In this document: piece after piece, positions 43,174 through 52,927 of the stretch | Layout: every line of letters begins with the position of its first letter | Numbering within the stretch: the first letter of the stretch is position 1 | Source: Myxococcus stipitatus DSM 14675 | Lineage (GTDB): Bacteria > Myxococcota > Myxococcia > Myxococcales > Myxococcaceae | Direction: 5' to 3' | DNA: 64,000 bases | Assembly: GCF_000331735.1 (NCBI RefSeq) | Contig: NC_020126.1 | Location: 8,745,501-8,809,500 of the forward strand | Notes under the pieces: generated by a model | Databases searched by the model: none | Told to the model about the DNA's origin: nothing | The model's input: the letters and a program-made list of their open reading frames with translations, nothing else | Translations under genes and position numbers: made by a program

Positions 43174-45075
43174 ATGGCAGACGCCCTGGCAGAGCTCGCC
43201 GCGCAGCTTCGTGTCGACAGCATCCGAGCCACCACGGCCGCGGGCTCCGGACACCCCAGCTCCTCCATGTCCGCGGCGGACATCGTCGCGGTGCTGTTCC
43301 AGAAGTATCTGCGCTTCGACTTCCAGCACCCGAAGTCCCCGGACAATGACCGCTTCGTGCTCTCCAAGGGCCATGCGTGTCCCGTCCTCTACGCCGCGTT
43401 CAAGGCCGCGGGGGCTATCGACGACGCGGAGTTGCTGTCGCTGCGCCAGTTCGGCAGCCGGTTGCAGGGCCACCCCAACCCGCACGTCCTGCCGCTCGTG
43501 GACGTGGCCACCGGCTCGCTCGGACAGGGGCTCGCCATCGGCGTGGGCATGGCGCTCGCGTCGAGGCTGGACCAGCGGCCCTCACGCGTCTACGTGATGA
43601 TGGGCGACAGCGAGATGGCGGAGGGCTCCGTCTGGGAGGCGTTCGACAAGGCCTCGCACTACAAGCTCGATGGCCTCTGCGCGCTCATCGACATGAACCG
43701 CCTGGGACAGACGGGCGAGACGGAGCTGGGCTGGAATGGCGAGGCGTATGCCGCCCGGGCGCGCGCCTTCGGCTGGCATGCGCTGACGGTGGACGGGCAT
43801 GACCTGGACGCCATCGACCACGCGCTGGCGGCGGCGCTCGCGACGGCGGGCCAGCCCACCTGCCTCGTGTTCAAGACGGAGAAGGGCCATGGGTACTCGC
43901 TCATCGCGAACAAGGAGGGCTGGCACGGCAAGGCCCTCTCCGAGGACCAGGCGCGCGACGCCATCCGCGAGCTGGGCGGAGAGCGCCACGTCCGCGTCGA
44001 AGTGAGGAAGCCCGAAGCGGGCCGGCCCGGGGGGAAACCTGCCGCCGCGCCGCTGAAGCTCCCGCGCTACACGCCCGACGAGAAGGTCGCCACCCGCAAA
44101 GCGTATGGCGATGCGCTGCGGGCCCTGAGCGACGCACACCCGGACGTGGTGGCGCTGGACGCGGAGGTGTCCAACTCCACGTTCTCGGACGAGCTGCGGG
44201 AGGCCCATCCCCAGCGCTACTTCGAGATGTACATCGCCGAGCAGAACATGGTGGCCACGGGCGTGGGCATGGCGGTGCTGGGCAAGCGCGTCTTCGTCAG
44301 CACCTTCGCCGCGTTCCTGACGCGCGCGTATGACCAGATTCGGATGGCGGCCGTCTCCAACGCGACGCTGCACCTGTGCGGGAGCCACGCGGGTGTCTCC
44401 ATTGGAGAGGACGGTCCCTCGCAGATGGGCTTGGAGGACCTGGCGATGATGCGCGCCGTCTGCGACAGCACGGTGCTCTATCCCTGCGACGCCCACCAGA
44501 CCGCGCGGCTCATGGCGCAGCTGGTGGACCGTCCCGGCATCACCTACCTGCGCACCACGCGTGCCAAGACGCCCGTGCTCTACGCCGCCTCCGAGGAGTT
44601 CCCCATCGGCGGGTGCAAGGTGCTGCGTCGCTCCGACCGCGATGTGGCCACGGTGGTGGCCGCGGGCATCACGCTGCATGAAGCGCTGGAGGCGCATGCG
44701 CGGCTCCAGGACCAGGGCATCTCCGTGCGCGTCATCGACCTGTACTCGGTGAAGCCGGTGGACGCGAAGACGCTGCGCCAGGCCGCGCGCGAGACGCAGG
44801 GACGGCTCGTGGTGGTGGAGGACCACTGGGCGGAGGGTGGGCTCGCGGACGCGGTGCTCGAAGCGTTCACCGATGGCGCCGAGCCGCTGCCCACCGTGAA
44901 GCGCCTGGCCGTGCGCAAGATGCCCGGCTCCGGCAAGCCCGAGGAACTCTTGAGCGCGGCGGGCATCGACGCGCAGCACATCGTCCAGGAGGTCCTCGCC
45001 ATGAAGGACGCCTCCGTCTCCACGGGCGCGCCTGACGCCCCACGGAAACGACAGCCCGGCAAGCCCGCCCATTGA
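43174..45075 (+). CDS. tkt: Transketolase
   Basis: 633 aa, closer in length to the animal/short bacterial form than to E. coli TktA (663 aa). TPP-binding motif: GDSEMAEGSVWEAFDKASHY with the downstream N (DMNRLGQ). The substrate and cofactor region has SGHPSSSMSAADI and LSKGHA. The pyrimidine-binding domain has YIAEQNMVATGVGMA. GGAGAGAG precedes the ATG. The C-terminal 25 residues are Pro/Lys-rich and unusual. It shares a 208-base intergenic region with divergent tal, which suits joint regulation. Confidence 0.95.
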   Translation: MADALAELAAQLRVDSIRATTAAGSGHPSSSMSAADIVAVLFQKYLRFDFQHPKSPDNDRFVLSKGHACPVLYAAFKAAGAIDDAELLSLRQFGSRLQGHPNPHVLPLVDVATGSLGQGLAIGVGMALASRLDQRPSRVYVMMGDSEMAEGSVWEAFDKASHYKLDGLCALIDMNRLGQTGETELGWNGEAYAARARAFGWHALTVDGHDLDAIDHALAAALATAGQPTCLVFKTEKGHGYSLIANKEGWHGKALSEDQARDAIRELGGERHVRVEVRKPEAGRPGGKPAAAPLKLPRYTPDEKVATRKAYGDALRALSDAHPDVVALDAEVSNSTFSDELREAHPQRYFEMYIAEQNMVATGVGMAVLGKRVFVSTFAAFLTRAYDQIRMAAVSNATLHLCGSHAGVSIGEDGPSQMGLEDLAMMRAVCDSTVLYPCDAHQTARLMAQLVDRPGITYLRTTRAKTPVLYAASEEFPIGGCKVLRRSDRDVATVVAAGITLHEALEAHARLQDQGISVRVIDLYSVKPVDAKTLRQAARETQGRLVVVEDHWAEGGLADAVLEAFTDGAEPLPTVKRLAVRKMPGSGKPEELLSAAGIDAQHIVQEVLAMKDASVSTGAPDAPRKRQPGKPAH

Positions 45076-45099
45076 ACCTGGGAGAGCCTCACCGCGAGA

Positions 45100-47559
45100 A
45101 TGGGCGCGATGACCTTCGACCTCTCGTCCCTCACCGAGCTCTCCACCCTCGAACACCTCGTGAGCACCCAGGGCGTTGAGGCGCTGCTCGCCGCGCTCGA
45201 CACCGCGCTCGCCCAGACTCCCGCGGACGCGCGCGTGCTCGAGGAAGAAGGTCTCACCGTGGGCGCGCGGACGCTCCGGCTCCTGCGCCGCGCCATCGCG
45301 CTCGACGCCGACTTCCTCCGCGAGCACCCCGAGGCGCTCTTCCAGAGCCTCTACAACCGGCTGCGCTGGTACGACGCCCCCGACGCCGCGGCCCACTACG
45401 ACACGCAAGGCCCGGGCCCCTGGGAGCATCCCGACGCGCACCTCCATCGCCTCGCGGCGCGGTGGCGACAACAGCGAGAGGCGGCGGGAGGCGGCGCGTG
45501 GGTGGAGTCCCTGACGCCCTTGAGCGGCTCGCTGGATGGCGGGGACCAGCACTTCTCCCACGACGAGCGGGTGGAGGCGGTGGCCTTCAGCCCTTGCGGG
45601 AAGAAGCTCGCGACCACCTCCAGCTCCGAGGAGGAGAACATCCACCTCTGGGACGTCGTCACGGGGAAGTGCCTCCGGGTCCTGGAGGGCCATGACATCG
45701 GAGAGATCCTGGGCCTGGCGTGGAGCCCGGATGGCAAGAAGCTCGCGTCGGGCTCTCGCTCCCATGACGCCCGCGTGTGGGACGTGGAGACCGGCGAGCT
45801 CCTGCATGACTTCCCGAAGCAGGAAGGCCGGGTGACCTCCGTGGCCTTCAGCCCCGACGGCAAGCTGCTCGCCGTGGGCAACCTCGGCTGGCGTGTCCAC
45901 CTGTTCGACCTGGAGTCGGGCGAGAAGGTCCGCACGCTCAAGGGACATCAGCAGTCCGTGCTGTGCGTGGCCTTCCATCCCTCGGGCCGGCTGCTCGCGT
46001 CGGCGGCTTCGGACGACACGGTGCGCATCTGGGACATGACGACGGGCGCTCAGGTGGCATCCATCACCACCAACGCGACCCCTCGCTCCATTGCGTTCAG
46101 CCCCGATGGAGAGCGGCTGGCGTACTCCGTGCTCGAAGGTGTCGCCATCGCGGAGACGCAGCACTGGACCCCGCTGGAAGGACTGTGGGGGACGATGGGC
46201 TGCACGAACATCGCCTGGCTGGGGACGACCCACCTGGGCATGCTCGCGCCCAGACAGGTGCTGGTGCTGGACGCCCACACCCGCGACACGGTGTGGTCGC
46301 GGACCTATCACCCGAACACCTCGGGGAACGCCCTGGCCTTCTCGCCGGACCGCAAGCACTTCGCGCTGACGGAGTCGACCCAGGTGCTGGTGAGCGAAAT
46401 CCACGCCCAGCCACCGCCGACCCTCAAGAGCCAGGGGCAGCCCGTGAAGGACCTGCTCGGCGCCCCAGAGGCCGCGGGCCTCATCGTCAAGCTGTCGGAC
46501 CAGAACGCCGTCGTCGACGCGCGAGGGCAGGTGCGCGAGTTCCCCGCCAGCAGCATGGGCGGAGGCCAGAAGTCGTGGAGCATGAACCGGGACGCCACGC
46601 TGGCCGCCTTCCCCATCGTGAACTTCCATGAGGAGCCCCGGCGCCGCGCCATCCAGTTGTTCGACCTGGTGAGCCTGGCTCCCGCGAAGGAGCTGACCGC
46701 GAAGCCGCTCGAGGGGCGCGACACCGCGAGCCGGATGCTCCAAGAGAACGTCGTGGCCTTCTCGCCCGATGGAGCGCTGCTCGCGGGCACTGTCGAGTTG
46801 GGTGTGGTGCGCCTCTGGAGCATCCCCGATGGGCGCTTGCTCCACACGCTGAAGGGCCCCGCCAATCCCGTCACCTCGCTCGAGTTCACCCCCGACGGCG
46901 CCCTCCTCCTGACGGGCTTCGCCGAGGCCTCCCATCTCCTGGTGCATGACGTGAAGACGGGGGCGCTCGTGCACACCACCAAGGTGGCCTTGAAGCCCAC
47001 ACCCACCTATGCCGTGGCCTCGGCGGCCCCTCGCCTCGCCGTGGGACGAAGCTCGGGAGAGCTCGCCCTCTTCGAGCTGCCCACGGGCACATCCCGCTTC
47101 ATCCAGGTCTCCAACGAGACCGTCGTCGCCGTGGCCATCTCCTCGGATGGCACGCGGGTGGCCGCGTCCGACATGGATTCGTGTGTCCACGTCTACGACG
47201 CCACCACCGGAGATGAGCTCTACCAGGTGCCCCACCCCGAGCTGCCCTACGCGCTCGCCATCGAGGCGCCGCTCCTGGTCACCATGTCCGAGGACCACCA
47301 CGTGCGTTTCTTCGACCTGGCCACCGGGGCGCCTCGCGCCGACGTGGAGGCCAGCACGGACCCGCTGGACGTCATCCGGCGGCGCTACTGGGAAGGATTG
47401 GCAGACGGCCCGGTCGCCTTCCACCGTCGGATGGACCCCACGCCCCTCGCCCATTTCCAGGACGCGATGGAGGCCTGCTACATCCTCCGCGACGGCATCG
47501 CCGTGGGCCAGGGACGGACCCAGAAGGACTTCCTCTACGTCCTGAGGATTCACGAATAA
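45100..47559 (+). CDS. WD40-repeat protein with helical N-terminal domain
   Basis: 819 aa. Residues 1-130 are a helical, charged domain of unknown type. From about 145 the chain carries many WD40-like blades, several with the full pattern: VEAVAFSPCGKKLATTSSS, ILGLAWSPDGKKLASGSRS, VTSVAFSPDGKLLAVG, VLCVAFHPSGRLLASAASD, VVAFSPDGALLAG. Two seven-bladed propellers are likely. There is no signal peptide, so it is a cytoplasmic scaffold. ATG 45100 or 45109 are both possible starts. It follows tkt by 24 bases and could be co-transcribed. Confidence 0.85.
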   Translation: MGAMTFDLSSLTELSTLEHLVSTQGVEALLAALDTALAQTPADARVLEEEGLTVGARTLRLLRRAIALDADFLREHPEALFQSLYNRLRWYDAPDAAAHYDTQGPGPWEHPDAHLHRLAARWRQQREAAGGGAWVESLTPLSGSLDGGDQHFSHDERVEAVAFSPCGKKLATTSSSEEENIHLWDVVTGKCLRVLEGHDIGEILGLAWSPDGKKLASGSRSHDARVWDVETGELLHDFPKQEGRVTSVAFSPDGKLLAVGNLGWRVHLFDLESGEKVRTLKGHQQSVLCVAFHPSGRLLASAASDDTVRIWDMTTGAQVASITTNATPRSIAFSPDGERLAYSVLEGVAIAETQHWTPLEGLWGTMGCTNIAWLGTTHLGMLAPRQVLVLDAHTRDTVWSRTYHPNTSGNALAFSPDRKHFALTESTQVLVSEIHAQPPPTLKSQGQPVKDLLGAPEAAGLIVKLSDQNAVVDARGQVREFPASSMGGGQKSWSMNRDATLAAFPIVNFHEEPRRRAIQLFDLVSLAPAKELTAKPLEGRDTASRMLQENVVAFSPDGALLAGTVELGVVRLWSIPDGRLLHTLKGPANPVTSLEFTPDGALLLTGFAEASHLLVHDVKTGALVHTTKVALKPTPTYAVASAAPRLAVGRSSGELALFELPTGTSRFIQVSNETVVAVAISSDGTRVAASDMDSCVHVYDATTGDELYQVPHPELPYALAIEAPLLVTMSEDHHVRFFDLATGAPRADVEASTDPLDVIRRRYWEGLADGPVAFHRRMDPTPLAHFQDAMEACYILRDGIAVGQGRTQKDFLYVLRIHE

Positions 47560-47623
47560 ATGAGCCACGCGGCGCCAGGGGCGCTCCACGAGATGAAGTC
47601 CCCTCTCTCCTGGAGCACACTCC

Positions 47624-49189
47624 ATGGCCTCTTGGCTCGACATCGCCTTCCGCCGCCCCGTCCCCACGCCCCCGGTGCAGCAGCCGCAACCTCCGCCTGA
47701 GCAACCGGCGGCTCCGGCTCAAGCTCCGGCGGTGGGTCAGCCCACAAAGGACGAGTTCGTGGCGAGCACGAACGCCGCCACGGGGCCGGACCTCACGGGC
47801 GCGCCGCAATTCCAGACCCTGGCCGCCCCTCCCGAAGGCGAGAGCACGCCCTCCACGGGCCCCACCGCGAAGCCCGCGTCGGAGTACAACAGGCCGGGCG
47901 GAGTCGAGGGCGATGCGCTGGACGTGGACCTGGCCTTCAAGCAGGGAGGGCCCTCCCAGGCGGCGCAGACGCTGGCGGACCTCACGCTCAAGAACCGCGA
48001 CGTGCCCGGCTATGCCGACTCGCTGCTCAAGGCCTCCGCTCCGACGCTCCAGGCCATCTCCGAGAAACTCGGTGAGCGCACGAGCAAGGGCGGCCTGGAC
48101 GACAAGAAGAAGGACTCCTTCGGCAAGTACAACACCACCTACGAGACGCTGAAGGGCCTGTCCGTGGTCGCCGACAAGGCCGGCCCCGAGGGCCTGAAGC
48201 TCCTGGGCCAATCCCTCGCCTCGGCCACGCCGAACAAGGGCGAAATCAACCAGCTCGACGACAAGCTGAACGAGCTGGGGGACGAGAAGGTGCCGGGCCT
48301 GGAGAAGCTCGCGGGCACGCTCGTGACGGAGCTGGAGGCCACGGGCAAGAACAAGGCCGCGAAGGAGCTGCGCAAGGAATACAAGCCGCTCGCGGAGGTG
48401 CCCGCCGCGCCGCCCCCGGGCAACCGCTGGACGCCCGGCACGCCGCTGAGCGAGGCCAAGAACGCCCACACCACCAACACGCGCTCCGACTTCGACCACG
48501 CCAAGAAGGGGGACTACACCTGGTTCGAGGGTGACGTCCGCATGGAGTTCAACCGCGAGGGCAAGATCGAGATGCGTCACGACGAGGGCAACGAGACCGG
48601 CGACAACCTCACCCTCACGGAGTGGCTGAACAAGGGCAAGGAGCTGGGCGTCGGCCTCAAGCTGGATGTGAAGGACGACAGGGTCTTCAACAACCGCTTC
48701 CTGGAGGAGGTCCGCGCCTCCGGCGTCCCCGACAACAAGCTCATGTTCAACTACGGCTTCGGCAAGGCGGCGGCCGAGGGCGCCAAGACGCGAGCGATGT
48801 TCCCCGGCGCCACGCTCGCCCTCAACCCGCCCGGCGGCCCGATGAATGAGCAGGTGGACAAGCTCATCGGGCAGGTCACCAGCATCAACGACGCCAACAA
48901 GCTGCCGAGCACCGGCCCGAACAAGCCCCCCGTCACCTTCGTCTTCGAGTACGGCAAGCACCCCGAGGACCCGGCGCTCATCAACAAGCTGAAGGAGTAC
49001 GGCACCATCTCCATCTGGCGCGGGAACAGCTTCCAGAGCCTGAGCGTCGAGGACTCGACGAAGAACCTCCGGAACCTCGGCATCGACGGGATGATCGACC
49101 TCAAGGAGAGCGTCGTGAGCTCCATCACCGAGACGGTCAAGGACACCGTCACGGACACGATCAAGGGCCTCAACCCCCGCCGGTTCTGA
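47624..49189 (+). CDS. FAM151/menorin-like (DUF2181) domain protein
   Basis: 521 aa with GGAG eight bases before the ATG. Residues 12-45 are a Pro/Gln/Ala-rich linker, and 100-260 a helical region rich in Lys, Gly and Leu. Residues about 285-505 resemble the menorin/FAM151 TIM-barrel domain, a relative of phospholipase C and GDPD enzymes: a YTWFEGDVRM strand (Glu302, Asp304), RHDEGNETGDNLTLTEWL (His319), GLKLDVKD, and VTFVFEYGK. The acidic and His residues are placed as metal or catalytic ligands. Without a signal peptide it may be intracellular or exported by a contact-dependent system. A strong terminator follows. Confidence 0.6.
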   Translation: MASWLDIAFRRPVPTPPVQQPQPPPEQPAAPAQAPAVGQPTKDEFVASTNAATGPDLTGAPQFQTLAAPPEGESTPSTGPTAKPASEYNRPGGVEGDALDVDLAFKQGGPSQAAQTLADLTLKNRDVPGYADSLLKASAPTLQAISEKLGERTSKGGLDDKKKDSFGKYNTTYETLKGLSVVADKAGPEGLKLLGQSLASATPNKGEINQLDDKLNELGDEKVPGLEKLAGTLVTELEATGKNKAAKELRKEYKPLAEVPAAPPPGNRWTPGTPLSEAKNAHTTNTRSDFDHAKKGDYTWFEGDVRMEFNREGKIEMRHDEGNETGDNLTLTEWLNKGKELGVGLKLDVKDDRVFNNRFLEEVRASGVPDNKLMFNYGFGKAAAEGAKTRAMFPGATLALNPPGGPMNEQVDKLIGQVTSINDANKLPSTGPNKPPVTFVFEYGKHPEDPALINKLKEYGTISIWRGNSFQSLSVEDSTKNLRNLGIDGMIDLKESVVSSITETVKDTVTDTIKGLNPRRF

Positions 49190-49200
49190 CCTGCCGGCCT

Positions 49201-49235
49201 CGTGGCGCCCGGCCCGCGGGACGCCGGGCGCCACG
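49201..49235 (+). terminator. 12-bp hairpin with T-run after the FAM151-like gene
   Basis: CGTGGCGCCCGG (49201-49212) pairs perfectly with CCGGGCGCCACG (49224-49235) around an 11-base loop, 11 bases after the stop. TCGTCTTTT follows at 49242-49250. This is the clearest Rho-independent terminator in the window. Confidence 0.8.
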
Positions 49236-49245
49236 CCCCATTCGT
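49226..49245. repeat. 20-base interspersed repeat, copy 2
   Basis: GGGCGCCACGCCCCATTCGT here is identical to 13394-13413, both placed downstream of gene ends. In this copy it forms the right arm of the terminator. This suggests a mobile or copied gene-end module. Confidence 0.6.
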
Positions 49246-49311
49246 CTTTTACCTGCTATTGAAACACAATGACTGATGCAAGATGCAACCTCCACCCTCA
49301 AGGAGGACCTC

Positions 49312-51291
49312 TTGCAACGGCTCTCATCCCGACTCGGCGCGCTCGTGGCCTGCGCCCTCATGGGCTGCGGTACCCCTGAAACCACTGACGGCGCGACGCC
49401 GCCCGCCTCCCAGCGGGCGGGGCTGGACACGCCCGTCAACGTGACGCTGAACAAGCCGGCCACCGCCAGCGTCAGCCAGGACCCGTTCCGTCCGGAGTAC
49501 GCCGTGGACGGCGACATCACCAACGACGATTCGCGGTGGTGCCCCGGCATCTACAACCCGACGCGCCTGCTCGACATCGACCTCCAGGGGACGTTCGACC
49601 TGGTCCGGATGGAGCTCTACACCGGTTACCGGGACATCCGCCCCATCAAGAGCTACGAGCTGCTCTACGACGATGGGACAGGCTGGAAGCCACTGCCCGG
49701 CGCCAGCCAGACGAACAACACCAGCATCGCGGTCTCCACCACCTTCCCGCAGAGCGTCACGGCGAAGAAGGTGCGCTTCTCCTGCACCGACACGCTGGCG
49801 GACAACTGCCGCGTGAAGGAGCTGTGGATCTTCGGCACACCCCACGAAGGGCAGGTCAACATCCCGCCCGTGGTCAACGCGGGCCCGGACCGCTCCCTCA
49901 CCCTGCCCGTCACCAGCGTGAGCCTGGCGGGCAGCGCCACCGACGCGGATGGCGTCGTGAGCTCGCTGCTCTGGACGCAGGTGAGCGGCCCCGTGGCGAC
50001 GCTGGCCAGCACCACCACCGCCACCCTGAGCGTGGCGGGCCTCTCCGTGGGCACATCCGTCTTCCGACTCACCGCCACGGATGACGCGGGAGCCTCGAGC
50101 TTCGACGACGTGAGCGTGACGGTGGCGCCCGTGCCGGATGTCCTCACCAACGTGGCGCTCAACAAGCCCGCCGTCGCCGGCACCTCCTCCGCGTCCTACC
50201 CCGCGCCGCTCGCGGTGGATGGCTCGCTCACCACCCGGTGGGAGTCCGCCTACGCCTTCATGACGCACAACTCTCTCGACGTGGACCTCCAGGGCCCGCA
50301 CGAGGTGAGCAGCGCGGAGCTGCACATGTCCGTCTCCGCGAGCTCCGCGTTCGCCATGCCCGCCTTCGAGCTCCAGGCGTGGGACGGCGGCTGCTGGAAG
50401 ACCATCCCGGGCACCGTCGTGGAGGGCAATCCCCTCACCACCACCCTGAGGACCCTCACCTTCACCGCGCCGGTCATCACCGACAAGGTCCGGGTCGTCT
50501 GCAAGGACAAGCCCTACTGCCGCCTGCGCGAGCTCAAGCTCATGGGCAAGCCCAGCACCGTCACGCCCACCGGCCCCACCACCTGCGCCGCCGGACAGCA
50601 GACCGTGGTCCGCAACCTGCGCTACGACTACGCGCTCTTCCTCCCCGCGCAGTACAACGACGACCGCACCACGACGTGGCCCGTCATCCTCTCCCTGCAC
50701 GGCGTGGGCGGCTCCACCCTCACGACCGACCGCACCGCGGTGCACTCCAACCCCGAGGGTCTGGCCAGGCAGTTCAGCTCCGCCAGCTTCCGCGCGGCGA
50801 TGAAGGCCATCGTCATCTCGCCCAACCAGCGCATGCCGTTCACCAACAGCGGGGATGGCTGGTTCAACAATGCCTCGGTGCTCGCGCTGCTGAATGACGT
50901 CAAGCGCGACTACCGCATCGACCTGGACCGCGTGTACCTCACCGGCCTGAGCGGCGGCGCCAACAACGGCTTCGAGATGCTCCTCGCCTCCACGGCGGAG
51001 TTCGCGGCCTTCGTCCCCATCGCCATCACCCACAACTTCGTCACGAACCCCAACCTGTGCAGCCTGAAGACGCTGCCCATCTGGGCCTTCCAGGGCGGCC
51101 TCGACGAGCCGTCGCGCGCCACGGGCATCAAGACGCAGCTCGACACGGCGTGCGGCGCCGGCCCCAGCGCCATGCGTGACGTCACCGTCTATCCCGGCGC
51201 GGGCCACAGCGGCGCCACGTGGGACACGGCCTACGCCACCCTGCCGCTCTACGACTGGCTGCTCCAGCAGCGCATCAGTCAGCGCCCGTAG
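49312..51291 (+). CDS. Lipoprotein with two discoidin domains, PKD domain and esterase domain
   Basis: 659 aa from a TTG at 49312, chosen because GGAGG lies six bases upstream and a full lipoprotein signal follows (LGALVACALMGC). An ATG 36 bases earlier is open but would spoil the signal. Discoidin/F5-8C-like domains at about 40-190 and 285-415 have the VNVTLNKPATASVSQ and NVALNKPAVAGTSS openings. A PKD/REJ-like domain lies between (about 195-285). The C-terminal alpha/beta-hydrolase (430-655) has GLSGGANNG (nucleophile Ser), GGLDEPS (Asp) and GAGHSGATW (His), as in PHB-depolymerase/feruloyl-esterase-like enzymes. It probably binds and de-esterifies an extracellular polymer. Confidence 0.85.
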   Translation: MQRLSSRLGALVACALMGCGTPETTDGATPPASQRAGLDTPVNVTLNKPATASVSQDPFRPEYAVDGDITNDDSRWCPGIYNPTRLLDIDLQGTFDLVRMELYTGYRDIRPIKSYELLYDDGTGWKPLPGASQTNNTSIAVSTTFPQSVTAKKVRFSCTDTLADNCRVKELWIFGTPHEGQVNIPPVVNAGPDRSLTLPVTSVSLAGSATDADGVVSSLLWTQVSGPVATLASTTTATLSVAGLSVGTSVFRLTATDDAGASSFDDVSVTVAPVPDVLTNVALNKPAVAGTSSASYPAPLAVDGSLTTRWESAYAFMTHNSLDVDLQGPHEVSSAELHMSVSASSAFAMPAFELQAWDGGCWKTIPGTVVEGNPLTTTLRTLTFTAPVITDKVRVVCKDKPYCRLRELKLMGKPSTVTPTGPTTCAAGQQTVVRNLRYDYALFLPAQYNDDRTTTWPVILSLHGVGGSTLTTDRTAVHSNPEGLARQFSSASFRAAMKAIVISPNQRMPFTNSGDGWFNNASVLALLNDVKRDYRIDLDRVYLTGLSGGANNGFEMLLASTAEFAAFVPIAITHNFVTNPNLCSLKTLPIWAFQGGLDEPSRATGIKTQLDTACGAGPSAMRDVTVYPGAGHSGATWDTAYATLPLYDWLLQQRISQRP

Positions 51292-51429
51292 CCGTCTCTC
51301 CGTGAGACAAGGGCTGCCGGTGTCTCATCGACGCCGGTGGCCCTTGCGTGTCGCGGGGACTCGCCAGCCCCCAGGCAGGATGTGCTACGCACCGTCTCAT
51401 CACCTTCCGCGACGTGGGTGGGAGACCGA

Positions 51430-52197
51430 ATGCAAGCAGTCCGCTGGGTGGTACTGGTGGCATGCATCCTGGGCGTGTTGGGGGCGTCTCCCGCGCAGGC
51501 GGGGCAGAGGTCCTTCATCTGGACCTTCGACACCGACATCGTCCCCAAGGGTGACGTGGAGCTGGAGCAGTGGCTGTGGGCGCGCAGCCGCTCCCCGGGC
51601 GAGCCCGAGCGGCCCTCGGCCTACTGGCTCTGGTGGGCTCCCGTGCTGGGCATGAGCCAGCACCTGGAATTGGCCATCCCCTTCCAGGTCCGAGCCACCC
51701 GAGGCATCACCGAGCTGGACTCCTTCGAAGCGGACTTCCGCTACCGCCTGTTCCCGCGAGGAGATGATCGCCCGTTCCAGCCGCTCGTCCGCGCCGTCTG
51801 GCATCAGTCCGTCCGAGGCTCCAGCCCCTCGCGCGTGGACCTCAACCTCGTGGGCTCCTACCAATGGGAGGGCGGCCTGCGCGTGGCGCTGGACCTGGGC
51901 ACCCAGGTGGGCATCCCGGGCCTGCGCGGCGGTGACGCCCCCGTGCGCATCCTGGGCACCTACTCCGCGGGGGTGTCCTATCCGCTCATCGCGGACGAGC
52001 TGCGCCTCTCCGTCGAGTCCTTCGGCGAGTTCGGCCTGAAGGAGCTGGACCACGACCCGCGCCTGTTCGTCGGGCCCAGCGTGGCGTGGACCTTCGGGCG
52101 CATGTGGCTGACCGCGGGGACGCTCGTCGGCCTGACGTTCGCCTCCTCCGATACGCCCCGTTTCATGCCGAGGCTCATATGGGCAGTCGCCCTCTAA
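51430..52197 (+). CDS. Outer-membrane beta-barrel protein of a cupredoxin-cyclase operon
   Basis: 255 aa from ATG 51430, with GGGAGACCGA upstream. Signal peptide MQAVRWVVLVACILGVLGAS. The mature part is made of alternating amphipathic strands (LELAIPFQVRATRG, DLNLVGSYQWEGGLRVALDLG, GTYSAGVSYPLIADELRLS, WLTAGTLVGLTFAS). No known porin family is recognised. It overlaps the cupredoxin gene by 19 bases, so the two are co-expressed. Confidence 0.7.
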   Translation: MQAVRWVVLVACILGVLGASPAQAGQRSFIWTFDTDIVPKGDVELEQWLWARSRSPGEPERPSAYWLWWAPVLGMSQHLELAIPFQVRATRGITELDSFEADFRYRLFPRGDDRPFQPLVRAVWHQSVRGSSPSRVDLNLVGSYQWEGGLRVALDLGTQVGIPGLRGGDAPVRILGTYSAGVSYPLIADELRLSVESFGEFGLKELDHDPRLFVGPSVAWTFGRMWLTAGTLVGLTFASSDTPRFMPRLIWAVAL

Positions 52198-52886
52198 CGC
52201 TCCTCCTCCTCGCGGGCCTGCTCTCCGCACCGCTCGCACGCGCCGAGACAGGCGTCGTCCAGGGCGAGGTGCGCGTCTTCGTCCAGAAGCCCGACGGCTC
52301 GACGCAACCGAAGGAGGACCGCTCCGGCGTGGTCGTCTACGTCACCGGCTACACCGAGGAACCACCCGCGGAGGTGGCTCGGATGAACCAGCGGAACAAG
52401 ACGTTCTTCCCCGCCGTGCTGCCCATCGTCGTGGGACAGAAGGTGGAGTTCTCCAACCGGGACGTGGTGCTGCACAACGTCTTCTCCCGCTCCGTGGCGC
52501 GGCGGTTCGACGCGGGCAAGAGCCGGCCGGGCGAGAGCTACTTCGAGACCTTCACGAAGACGGGCATCGTGGACGTCTACTGCGACATCCACGAGCAGAT
52601 GGTGGCCACGGTCGTCGTGGTCCCCAACCGCGCGTTCGCGGTGACGGACAAGGACGGACGCTTCGAGCTTCGCGGCGTGAAGCCAGGGCGCCACCCCCTC
52701 TTCGCCGTGCACCGGCGCGACGCGAAGAGCGACATCGCCCGCGCGGAGGTGGTCGTGGCGGCGGGCGGCACGACGAGCGCCACGCTGGAGCTCACGGAGA
52801 CCCACGCCGACGCCCCCCACCTGGACAAGCGCGGCAGGAAGTACCTCCCCCGCGCGGACGGCTACTCCGACAAGGCGGGCCCGTAG
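52179..52886 (+). CDS. Periplasmic cupredoxin-like (plastocyanin/methylamine-utilisation-type) protein
   Basis: 235 aa with a cleavable signal (LTLLLLAGLLSAPLARAETG). Blue-copper ligands can be placed in VVLHNVFS (His) and VYCDIHEQMVA (Cys, His, Met), the usual cupredoxin spacing. A carboxypeptidase-regulatory-like beta domain follows (about 150-205; VTDKDGRFELRGVKPGRHPL). It probably carries or senses electrons or copper in the periplasm. It is translationally linked to the outer-membrane gene upstream, and the cyclase begins 41 bases downstream. Confidence 0.85.
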   Translation: MGSRPLTLLLLAGLLSAPLARAETGVVQGEVRVFVQKPDGSTQPKEDRSGVVVYVTGYTEEPPAEVARMNQRNKTFFPAVLPIVVGQKVEFSNRDVVLHNVFSRSVARRFDAGKSRPGESYFETFTKTGIVDVYCDIHEQMVATVVVVPNRAFAVTDKDGRFELRGVKPGRHPLFAVHRRDAKSDIARAEVVVAAGGTTSATLELTETHADAPHLDKRGRKYLPRADGYSDKAGP

Positions 52887-52927
52887 GCTCGCGGGGCGGC
52901 CCTGGGGGCGGCTATCCTCACCGCCCG

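Noticed and set aside
43582..47667. A 1361-codon minus-strand ORF under transketolase and WD40 genes
   Set aside because: It mirrors two well-supported genes and contains no recognisable motif.
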